A DNA stretch of 64,000 nt from Streptomyces sp. TLI_146 (lineage in GTDB: Bacteria > Actinomycetota > Actinomycetes > Streptomycetales > Streptomycetaceae). Both the position numbers and the translations under genes were made by a program. The notes below the pieces were generated by a model that saw nothing but the letters and a program-made list of their open reading frames with translations, did not search any database and was not told where the DNA came from. This document shows, piece after piece, positions 1 to 11,685 of this stretch. Location: positions 124,001 to 188,000 of the forward strand of contig NZ_PJMX01000002.1 in NCBI RefSeq assembly GCF_002846415.1, in the 5' to 3' direction. Position 1 is the first letter of the stretch. The number at the start of each line of letters is the position of its first letter.

Positions 1-839
1 AGGAGGTCCGCTACCTGCTCTCGCTGCTGCCGTCGAACAACCGCGAGCTGCCTCCCGCGGCCGCCTCGGGCGACCGGGCCGACCGCCGCACCGAGTCGCT
101 GGCCGGCCTGGTGCCGCTGTCCGCGAAGGACTCGTACGACATGCGCGCCGTCATCGAGGAGATCGTCGACGAGGGCGACTACTTCGAGGTCCACCCCGAC
201 TGGGCGCTCAACGTGGTGTGCGCGCTGGCGCGCCTGGACGGCCAGGTCGTCGCCGTCGTGGCCAACCAGCCCCGGGCGATGGCCGGGGCGCTCGACATCT
301 CCGCCTCCGAGAAGGCGGCCCGCTTCGTGCAGTTCTGCGACGCGTTCAACATCCCGCTGGTCACGCTGGTGGACGTGCCCGGCTTCCTGCCGGGCGTGGC
401 CCAGGAGCACGGCGGGATCATCCGGCACGGCGCCAAGCTGCTGTACGCGTACTGCAACGCCACCGTGCCGCGGATCTCGCTGATCCTGCGCAAGGCCTAC
501 GGCGGCGCGTACATCGTCATGGACTCCCAGTCCATCGGCGCCGACCTGTCGCTGGCCTGGCCGAGCAACGAGATCGCGGTGATGGGCGCCGAAGGCGCGG
601 CCAACGTGGTGTTCCGCCGCGAGATCAACGGCTCCGACGACCCCGAGACGATGCGCGCGCACAAGATCGCGGAGTACAAGGCGGAGCTCATGCACCCCTA
701 CCACGCCGCCGAACGCGGCCTGGTGGACGACGTGATCGACCCGGCCGACACCCGCACCGTGCTGATCAGGTCGCTGGCGATGCTGCGGTCCAAGCACGCC
801 GACCTGCCCTCGCGCAAGCACGGCAACCAGCCCGCCTGA
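1..839 (+). CDS. Acyl-CoA carboxylase beta (carboxyltransferase) subunit, 5' end missing
   Basis: This is the C-terminal part of a biotin-dependent carboxylase carboxyltransferase subunit of the PccB/AccD family, which moves carboxybiotin CO2 onto acetyl-, propionyl- or longer acyl-CoA. The frame is already open at base 3 and reads without interruption to TGA at 837-839, so the start lies left of the window. Family hallmarks include a PGF segment followed by HGAKLLYAY, then GGAYIVMDSQ and the AWPSNEIAVMGAEGAANVVF stretch that forms the acyl-CoA pocket. It precedes an acyl-CoA dehydrogenase by 37 bp in the same direction. In a PKS locus it probably helps make a substituted malonyl-CoA extender, but substrate cannot be read from this fragment. 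The biotin/carboxylase alpha partner is not in the window. Confidence 0.93.
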   Translation, partial: EVRYLLSLLPSNNRELPPAAASGDRADRRTESLAGLVPLSAKDSYDMRAVIEEIVDEGDYFEVHPDWALNVVCALARLDGQVVAVVANQPRAMAGALDISASEKAARFVQFCDAFNIPLVTLVDVPGFLPGVAQEHGGIIRHGAKLLYAYCNATVPRISLILRKAYGGAYIVMDSQSIGADLSLAWPSNEIAVMGAEGAANVVFRREINGSDDPETMRAHKIAEYKAELMHPYHAAERGLVDDVIDPADTRTVLIRSLAMLRSKHADLPSRKHGNQPA

Positions 840-876
840 CCCGCACCCGCCCCCCACCACCGCCAAGGAGCAGCGC

Positions 877-2571
877 ATGCCCCAGCAACCGCCCGCCGCA
901 CCGCGGAGCTTCATCGAGGGACTCGCCTCGGGACGCCTCCCCTGGGAGCTGTTCGCCGACTTCCCCGAGCCCGGCCCCGAGGAGCCGCCCGCCCAGCGCG
1001 AAGCCCTCGCGGAGCTCGGCGGGCTCGTCGACGCCCGGGTCGACGGCGACGAGGTGGACCGTACGGGCGTATGGCCCGAGGGACTGGTCGAGGAGCTCCG
1101 CGCCCGGGGCTTCTTCCAGCTGCGCGGCCCCTCGGGGCGGGGCCTGACCCCCTACGGCCTGGTCCAGCTCGCGGCGCGGGCGGACAGCCGCTCCATGGGT
1201 GTGGGGCAGATGCTGCTGGTGCAGAACGGCATCGCCGCCGGCGCGCTGCTGCCCGCCCTGGAGCCCGGCCCGCTGTACGACTTCCTCAGCGCGCACAGCG
1301 CGGCGGGCGCCATCTCCGGCTTCGGCGACACCGACCCGGCGGGCCAGAACAACACCCTGCCCGCCACCACCGCCACCCTCACCGAGGACGGCTCGGCCTA
1401 TCTGCTCGACGGCGAGAAGCTCTTCATCGCCAACGCGCACCTGGCCGACGTCATCGGGGTCTCCGCCACCGTCACCGGCCCCGGCGGACCCGTGGCGGGC
1501 GTCTTCTTCCTGCCCACCGACACCCCCGGCTTCGAGGTCATCTCGCCGAGCGAGTTCATCGGCGTCAACGGCCTGTCGGCGTCGTTCCGGCTCACCGGCG
1601 CGCGGGTCCCGGCCGAGCGCGCCCTGCTGGGCGACGCCACCATGCGCCTGCCCCGGGCCATCGCCCTCCAGGGCTCCTACGGCCGCACCGCGTTCGCGTC
1701 GGCGGGCGCCCTGGCGGTGCTGCGCAACTGCCTGGAGTACACCGGCGAGTTCGTCGCCCGGCGCCGTATCGACGGACGCCCGCTGGCCGAGTACGACAAG
1801 ATCCAGCGGATCATCGCCGCCAACCTGTCCGACGAGTTCGCCGTGGAGAGCGCGGTGCGCTGGACCATGCTGGAGCGCGGCCCAAAGGACCGGGCCTTCG
1901 AGCTGTACGTCACCAAGAACCTGGCCGCCGAACGCGGCTGGCGGGCCAGCGACCGCACCGTCTCGCTGCTCGGCGGCGAGGGCATCGAGACCGAGCGCAG
2001 CAAGCGCCGCCGGGGGGCCGTGCCGCACCCCGTGGAGCGCTACCACCGCGACGCGCGCACCCTGCGCGTCGTCGGCAACGTCGACTTCATCAACGACCAC
2101 CGCGCCGGGCGCATGCTGCTCGCCCGCCACCAGGCCGGGGCCCCGGCCGCGTTCCAGGCCCCCGAGATCTCCGGCACCCGGCTCAGCGAGGCCAACCGCC
2201 GTCATCTGGGGGCCGCCGCCAGCGTCTTCCCGGAGCTCTACCTGGCCTGCCGCCGGCTCGTGGCCGCGGGACTGGACCCGGCCGGGCAGGAGGAGGCGGT
2301 GATCCTGGTGGGCCGCCTCGCCACCGAGCTCTTCGCGCTCTGCGCGGTGCTGGGCCGCGCTCAGAGCGAAGGGGACGGCCCCGCCCAGGACCTCGCCGAC
2401 GTGTACGCCGAGGCGGCCCTGCACCGTGTCACCTCGCTCATCCGGCGCCTGAGCGCCGAAGAACGCTCCGACGTGCCCGACTACGCCGGGATCAGCCGCG
2501 CCTGGCTGGCGGCCGGCCGCCCCTCCCAGGACCCCGCCGCGGGGCCCGCGAAAGAAAGGGTCCACTCGTGA
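877..2571 (+). CDS. Acyl-CoA dehydrogenase family flavoenzyme
   Basis: The 564-aa product is an acyl-CoA dehydrogenase-type flavoprotein, about 180 residues longer than the classic 380-aa enzymes and therefore closer to long-chain or pathway-specific members with an extra C-terminal helical region. Recognisable pieces are the FGDTDPAGQNN flavin-contact segment with the following LDGEKLFIANA strand, the GSYGRTAFASAGAL helix, and the C-terminal PVERYHRDARTL signature that normally lies near the catalytic base. The start is supported by AAGGAG six bases upstream of ATG. Its stop overlaps the GTG start of the next P450 (GTGA), so the two are translationally coupled. It may desaturate a CoA- or ACP-bound acyl chain for a starter, an extender or tailoring. 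Substrate is unknown. Confidence 0.88.
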   Translation: MPQQPPAAPRSFIEGLASGRLPWELFADFPEPGPEEPPAQREALAELGGLVDARVDGDEVDRTGVWPEGLVEELRARGFFQLRGPSGRGLTPYGLVQLAARADSRSMGVGQMLLVQNGIAAGALLPALEPGPLYDFLSAHSAAGAISGFGDTDPAGQNNTLPATTATLTEDGSAYLLDGEKLFIANAHLADVIGVSATVTGPGGPVAGVFFLPTDTPGFEVISPSEFIGVNGLSASFRLTGARVPAERALLGDATMRLPRAIALQGSYGRTAFASAGALAVLRNCLEYTGEFVARRRIDGRPLAEYDKIQRIIAANLSDEFAVESAVRWTMLERGPKDRAFELYVTKNLAAERGWRASDRTVSLLGGEGIETERSKRRRGAVPHPVERYHRDARTLRVVGNVDFINDHRAGRMLLARHQAGAPAAFQAPEISGTRLSEANRRHLGAAASVFPELYLACRRLVAAGLDPAGQEEAVILVGRLATELFALCAVLGRAQSEGDGPAQDLADVYAEAALHRVTSLIRRLSAEERSDVPDYAGISRAWLAAGRPSQDPAAGPAKERVHS

Positions 2572-3839
2572 CCGCCCTCCCCGTCACCGCCGGACTGCCC
2601 GGCGTCCTCGACGGCTTCGACCTCACCGACCACACCCGCTTCACCGACGGCGTGCCCTACGCCCTGTTCGCCCGGCTGCGCCGCGAGGCGCCCCTGCTGT
2701 TCCACCCGCCGGGCGCCACCGGCACCGACGGCGAGGGCTTCTGGGTGCTCACCCGGTACGCCGACATCGCGGCCGTCGCCGCCGACCCGGCGTTCTCCGC
2801 CCAGGGCGGCCCCGGCCGCAAGGGCGGCGGCACCCATCTGGAGGACATGGAGATCGGCGTCCACGCCGGGGTCCTGCTGCCGATGATGGACGACCCGCGC
2901 CACCAGGTGTTCAAGGACATGATCACCCCGTCGCTCACGGGGCCCTCCTCGCTGGTCGCCGACGACGAACTGGGCGGCCACGCCGCCGAGCTCGTCGACG
3001 CGGTGCTCGCGCGCGGCACCGTCGACCTCGTCGACGAACTGGCCGAACCGTACGCCCTGCGGGCCGTCGCCGGTCTCTTCGGCGCCCCCGAGGACGTCTG
3101 GGACCGCCTGCTGACCTGGGTGCACGGGGTGGTGGGCCTGGCCAACCGCCGCACCGGGCAGGCCGACGACTTCTCCCGCACCACCTTCATGACCATGGCC
3201 CGCTACTTCCAGGACCTGCTGGCCGCCAAGCGGGAGACGCCCGGCCAGGACTTCGGCTCGCTGCTCGCCCACGGCCACCTCGCCCACGGCTCCGGCGAGC
3301 CGCCGCTGAGCGCCCACGAGCGCGAGCACAACTTCCTCGTCCTGCTGATGCACGGCTACGAGCAGGTGCGCAACGTGCTGGCCGCCGCCCTGCTCGCGCT
3401 CGCCGAGCACCCCGAACAGTGGCAACTGCTGCGCGAGGACCGCTCGCTGGTGCCCGGCGCCATCGAGGAACTGCTGCGCTGGACGCCGCCCAACCCGTAC
3501 AACCGGCGCACCGCGACCCGCGACGTCGCGATGCACGGCCAGCTGATCCGGGCGGGCGACAAGGTCACCCTGTGGTGGCCGTCGGCCAACCGCGACGAGT
3601 CGGTCTTCACCGACCCCGACACGTTCGACGTACGCAGGAACCCCAACCCGCACCTGTCCTTCGGCGCCGGTGTCCACGACTGCGCCGGCGCGGACGCCGC
3701 CCGGCGCGCCCTGCGCCCGCTGCTGGAGCGGCTGTTGGACCGCGTCGCCCGGATCCGGCCCGCCGGGCCCGCCATCCACACCCCCTACAACAAGCACACC
3801 GTGCTGCTCGACCTGCCCGTCGAGCTGCTGCCCGCGTGA
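2568..3839 (+). CDS. Cytochrome P450 (first of a tandem pair), atypical I-helix
   Basis: The 423-aa product is a soluble bacterial class I P450. The ExxR pair is at E301/R304 and the haem loop FGAGVHDCAG places the thiolate ligand at Cys372. The I-helix, normally A-G-x-D/E-T, reads H262-G-Y-E265-Q266, so the acid is kept but the proton-delivery Thr is Gln. The GTG start at 2568 overlaps the upstream stop by four bases, and a second P450 follows after 22 bp. From context it is a tailoring oxidase of the nearby polyketide. The unusual I-helix suggests either substrate-assisted proton delivery or a reaction other than simple hydroxylation. A reductase is encoded at 31512-32873, but no ferredoxin gene was seen. 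Confidence 0.92.
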   Translation: MTALPVTAGLPGVLDGFDLTDHTRFTDGVPYALFARLRREAPLLFHPPGATGTDGEGFWVLTRYADIAAVAADPAFSAQGGPGRKGGGTHLEDMEIGVHAGVLLPMMDDPRHQVFKDMITPSLTGPSSLVADDELGGHAAELVDAVLARGTVDLVDELAEPYALRAVAGLFGAPEDVWDRLLTWVHGVVGLANRRTGQADDFSRTTFMTMARYFQDLLAAKRETPGQDFGSLLAHGHLAHGSGEPPLSAHEREHNFLVLLMHGYEQVRNVLAAALLALAEHPEQWQLLREDRSLVPGAIEELLRWTPPNPYNRRTATRDVAMHGQLIRAGDKVTLWWPSANRDESVFTDPDTFDVRRNPNPHLSFGAGVHDCAGADAARRALRPLLERLLDRVARIRPAGPAIHTPYNKHTVLLDLPVELLPA

Positions 3840-3861
3840 GAGTCCCCGAGGAGAGCCCCGT

Positions 3862-5103
3862 ATGACCGAGATGCTCGCGCCGACCGAAGAGAACAAGCCG
3901 CCGCAGGTCCTGCCGTACGACCCGCTGAACCCGGAGTTCCTGGCGAACCCGTACGAGAACTACGCCAGGCTGCGGGAGCAGGCGGCGGTGCACCGCACCG
4001 ACGCCGGTGTCGCGGTGATGACCTACAAGGAGGTCAACAAGGCGCTGCGCGACCCGCGCCTGGGCCACGGCGATGGCCTGGGCGTGCAGGACGCCAAACT
4101 CCCCACGCCCGAGGGCCCCGGGGACGGCCTGATGCTGATGGACCCGCCGGACCACACCCGGCTGCGGTCCCTGGTCAACCGCGCCTTCACCCCCCGGGTG
4201 GTGCAGCGGCTGCGCCCGGTCATCGAGGAGATAGCCGTCGAACTGCTCACCGCGGCCCGCGAGCGGCACGGCGACGGGCCGGTGGACCTGTCCGTCGAGT
4301 TCAGCCGCCCGCTCGCGGTGCGCTCCGTCAACCGCCTGGTCGGCGTGCCCGAGGAGTACACCCAGCGGTGCATCGACTTCGGCCGCGACGGCGGCCGGGG
4401 CCTGGACCCGGGCTTCACCCTCACCCCCGAGCAGGACCGCCAGCGCCACGCGGTGCGCGAGGGCGTCATGGAGATCGGCCTGGAGATCATCGCGGACCGC
4501 CGGGCCAATCCGCGCGAGGACGACCTGGTCACCGATCTGATCCGGGCCGAGGAGGCCGGCGACCGGCTCACCGACACCGAGCTGCTGCTGACCATCTCCA
4601 TGATCTTCCTGGCCGGGTTCGCCGCGCCGCAGGCGATGCTCGGGCTCTCGGCGGTCGCCCTGATGAACCACCCCGAGCAGCGTGCCTACTACGTCGAGCA
4701 CCCGGAGCACGCCGACCGCTCGGTGGAGGAACTGCTGCGCTACGACGGCACGGTGCAGCTCGTGGAGCGCATGGCCCTGGAGGACACCGTGGTGGGCGGC
4801 GTCGAGGTCAAGGCGGGCGAGGAGGTCTACCTCATGCTCGCCTCCGGCAACCGCGACCCCGAGGTCTACGAGAACCCGGACGCGCTGGACCTGGCCCGCA
4901 CCGGCCCGCGCAACCTCGGCTTCGGGCACGGCATCCACTACTGCGTGGCGGCCCCGGTGGCCAAGCTGATCACCGAGGTGGGCCTCAACGTGCTGTTCGG
5001 GCAGTTCACGCCCGAGCTGCTCACCCCCGCCCCGCCGACCAACGGCGCCATCACCCAGCGCAGTTACAGCGAGATCCCGGTCACGCTGGGCCCCGCGCAC
5101 TAG
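3862..5103 (+). CDS. Cytochrome P450 (second of a tandem pair), I-helix lacking acid and Thr
   Basis: The 413-aa product is a P450 with an intact N-terminal fold (DPLNPEFLANPYENYARLRE), the DPPDHTRLRSLVNRAFT C-helix region, the EELLRY ExxR motif, and the haem loop FGHGIHYCVAAPVAK with Cys361 as ligand. In the I-helix the usual A-G-H-E-T-T is A251-G-F-A254-A255-P256, so both the conserved acid and the conserved Thr are missing. The ATG at 3862 has GAGGAGA just upstream, and it sits 22 bp after the first P450, so the two are very probably one operon. The function is presumably polyketide tailoring. The loss of both oxygen-activation residues makes ordinary monooxygenation doubtful and leaves room for peroxide-driven, isomerising or non-catalytic roles. 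Confidence 0.92.
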   Translation: MTEMLAPTEENKPPQVLPYDPLNPEFLANPYENYARLREQAAVHRTDAGVAVMTYKEVNKALRDPRLGHGDGLGVQDAKLPTPEGPGDGLMLMDPPDHTRLRSLVNRAFTPRVVQRLRPVIEEIAVELLTAARERHGDGPVDLSVEFSRPLAVRSVNRLVGVPEEYTQRCIDFGRDGGRGLDPGFTLTPEQDRQRHAVREGVMEIGLEIIADRRANPREDDLVTDLIRAEEAGDRLTDTELLLTISMIFLAGFAAPQAMLGLSAVALMNHPEQRAYYVEHPEHADRSVEELLRYDGTVQLVERMALEDTVVGGVEVKAGEEVYLMLASGNRDPEVYENPDALDLARTGPRNLGFGHGIHYCVAAPVAKLITEVGLNVLFGQFTPELLTPAPPTNGAITQRSYSEIPVTLGPAH

Positions 5104-5228
5104 CCCAGGACCCTTTGCGGTCCGGTAGAATCGATCATGTCTGCTGCGGTGACGGTCCATCACCGCGTTCTTTGCCACGCTGTCTGCGTCGTGCGCGCGC
5201 TCACCTCTTCGTTTCGAGGGGTTTTGCC
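5104..5228 (+). promoter_or_regulatory. Possible promoter and leader of the SnoaL-like gene
   Basis: This 125-bp gap between the second P450 and the SnoaL-like gene contains TAGAAT (5125-5130), a good match to a -10 hexamer. No convincing -35 lies 16-19 bp upstream. It ends in GAGGGG seven bases before the ATG at 5229. The small gene may therefore have its own transcript as well as read-through from the P450 genes. Confidence 0.25.
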
Positions 5229-5576
5229 ATGAGCGTGTCCGTCAACGACCTTCTGAAGAAGTACATCGAGGTCTTCAACGAGACCGACGACGCCCGTCGC
5301 CGGGCCGGGGTCAGCGCACTCTTCACCGAGGACGCGATCTACTCCGACCCGATGGGCGAGGTCGTCGGCTGGGAAGGCATCGAGGGGTATCTGCGGGCCT
5401 TCCGCCAGCAGGCCCCCGGGCTGATCTTCGCCCTGGGCGAGGTCAAGGCCCACCACGACGTCGTGCTGTTCGCCTGGGACGCCGCCCCCGAGGGCGGTGC
5501 CCCGATCGCCAGCGGCAAGGACTACGTGCTGCTGCGCGACGGCCGCATCGCGCGGCTGCACGGCTTCTTCGACTGA
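5229..5576 (+). CDS. SnoaL-like / NTF2-fold small enzyme
   Basis: The 115-aa product has the size and pattern of the SnoaL/limonene-epoxide-hydrolase/NTF2 superfamily. It starts with a helix (LLKKYIEVFNETD), followed by ALFTEDAIYSDPMG, GWEGIEGYLRAFRQQ and a curved sheet ending in GKDYVLLRDGRIARLHGFFD. Members act as cyclases, epoxide hydrolases, isomerases or oxygenases, often in polyketide pathways where they follow a P450. It lies 125 bp after two P450 genes in the same direction. Acting on an oxidised intermediate such as an epoxide is a reasonable inference, but no substrate can be assigned. GAGGGG precedes the ATG, and a strong terminator follows the stop. Confidence 0.8.
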   Translation: MSVSVNDLLKKYIEVFNETDDARRRAGVSALFTEDAIYSDPMGEVVGWEGIEGYLRAFRQQAPGLIFALGEVKAHHDVVLFAWDAAPEGGAPIASGKDYVLLRDGRIARLHGFFD

Positions 5577-5605
5577 GCCCGCTCCACGAGCGGTCCACCG
5601 GGCCT

Positions 5606-5634
5606 GCGCCCGGCCGGGATTCCCGGCCGGGCGC
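5606..5634. terminator. 14-bp perfect hairpin after the SnoaL-like gene
   Basis: Arms at 5606-5619 and 5621-5634 are perfectly complementary and almost loopless, with no T-run directly behind. It probably acts together with the T-tailed hairpin 23 bases further on. Confidence 0.55.
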
Positions 5635-5656
5635 TTCGCCTTGCCCGGCGGAGGGA

Positions 5657-5688
5657 GGGGGAGGGACGGGAGCCCCTCCCCCTTTTTT
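5657..5688 (+). terminator. Intrinsic terminator ending the rightward operon
   Basis: GGGGGAGGG (5657-5665) pairs with CCCTCCCCC (5674-5682) and is followed at once by six T residues (5683-5688). It ends the acyl-CoA carboxylase to SnoaL operon just before the convergent tetR gene. Confidence 0.75.
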
Positions 5689-5696
5689 CGTACGGT

Positions 5697-6395
5697 TCAG
5701 CAGGCGCCCAGGGCCAGCAGGGACTGGCGCATCTCGGCGTGGAAGAGCTTGCTCGGCTGCCGGGTCTGGGCGCCGAGGTGCCCGTACACCTCCAGCGACA
5801 CCAGGCCCTGCATCCGCGCCCACAGCCGCAGCGCGCCCGCCAGGGCCGCCGGAGAGGCCTCGGGGTGGGTGGCGCGCACCCGGGCGACGAAGCCGGGCTC
5901 GAAGTCCTCCCAGCCGTACGGGTGGGTGCCCGCCGCGGGCTCCGGCGCGCCCCGCAGGCGCAGACACGCGGCCACCAGGCCGGTGAGCAGGGCGGGGGCC
6001 CGGTGGGCGGCCTCCGGCACCGGCTGCCCCTCGCCCGCGGGGTGACCGTGGATCAGATGGAAGTGGCGCGGGTGGGAGATGCCCCAGTCCCGGTAGGCGT
6101 GGCCGAGCGCGAACACCGCGGCGGCCGGGCCCTCTTGGGCGGCGCCGCGGCAGGCGGCCTCCAGGAGGTCGGCCAGGGCCGTGTGGAGGTCCGCGATCAG
6201 CGCGGTGATCAGCGCCTCGCGGGTGTCGAAGTAGCTGTAGATGGCGCCGGCCGTCATGCCCATCTCGCGGGCGATGGCGCGCAGCGAGAGGGCGCCCGAG
6301 CCCCCGCCGGCCAGGTGGTCGAGGGCCGTCGCCTTGATCTGGGAGGTCGTGTGTGCCCGAAGGCGCTCGCGCCGGCTCTTCCGTGGGATCCCCAT
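5697..6395 (-). CDS. TetR-family transcriptional regulator 1
   Basis: The 232-aa product is a TetR regulator. Its N-terminal helix-turn-helix includes ALSLRAIAREMGMTAGAIYSYFDTREALI, split here around residues 40-68 (LSLRAIAREMGMTAGAIYSY is the core), followed by a ligand-binding helical domain. I chose the ATG at 6395 because it leaves the usual short basic leader (MGIPRKSRRERLRAHT). An upstream in-frame start would add 45 residues running back through the promoter cassette. A 75-bp promoter/operator cassette lies directly upstream and recurs in front of the MFS exporter at 25832, so this protein plausibly represses itself and the exporter. A close paralogue is encoded at 27557-28282. Confidence 0.9.
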   Translation of the reverse strand: MGIPRKSRRERLRAHTTSQIKATALDHLAGGGSGALSLRAIAREMGMTAGAIYSYFDTREALITALIADLHTALADLLEAACRGAAQEGPAAAVFALGHAYRDWGISHPRHFHLIHGHPAGEGQPVPEAAHRAPALLTGLVAACLRLRGAPEPAAGTHPYGWEDFEPGFVARVRATHPEASPAALAGALRLWARMQGLVSLEVYGHLGAQTRQPSKLFHAEMRQSLLALGAC

Positions 6396-6397
6396 GC

Positions 6398-6472
6398 TTG
6401 ACACTCTACGGTGCATGATTCCTATACTGCATATGAAAGTTAAACACTGTGTAGGTAGTGCGCGCAGTGCAG
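6398..6472. promoter_or_regulatory. Promoter/operator cassette, copy 1 (upstream of tetR 1)
   Basis: The cassette has TTGACA (6398-6403) and TATACT (6423-6428) with a 19-bp spacer on the + strand. An inverted repeat ACACTGTGTAGGTAGTGC (6444-6461) follows. It matches 64 of 75 positions of the copy at 25668-25742. The tetR gene lies on the minus strand immediately to the left, and no gene is seen on the + strand to the right, so here the region probably works as a tetR operator and possibly as a divergent promoter. Confidence 0.7.
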
Positions 6473-6509
6473 ACAGCGGCAGACACTCCCGGGTGGACCC
6501 CCCGGACGT

Positions 6510-6527
6510 ACGGCACTTCGGTGCCGT
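6510..6527. terminator. Small TTCG-tetraloop hairpin
   Basis: ACGGCAC and GTGCCGT flank a TTCG tetraloop. It lies between the promoter cassette and the PKS terminator and could end any rightward transcript from the cassette. Confidence 0.35.
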
Positions 6528-6536
6528 CACCCCGTA

Positions 6537-6587
6537 GGCAACGCGAAGGCTCCGGCCGGTATCCCCGGCCGGAGCCTTCGCGTTGCC
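6537..6587 (-). terminator. Very strong hairpin terminator of the PKS operon
   Basis: Arms 6537-6559 and 6565-6587 form a perfect 23-bp stem with a 5-base loop. It is positioned 34 bp past the stop of the terminal PKS gene (minus strand) and would stop transcription from either direction. Confidence 0.8.
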
Positions 6588-6620
6588 CGCACCCCGGCTC
6601 TGACACCGGGGTGCGGCGCC

Positions 6621-11678
<5,058 letters not shown>

Positions 11679-11685
11679 CGGGTCC

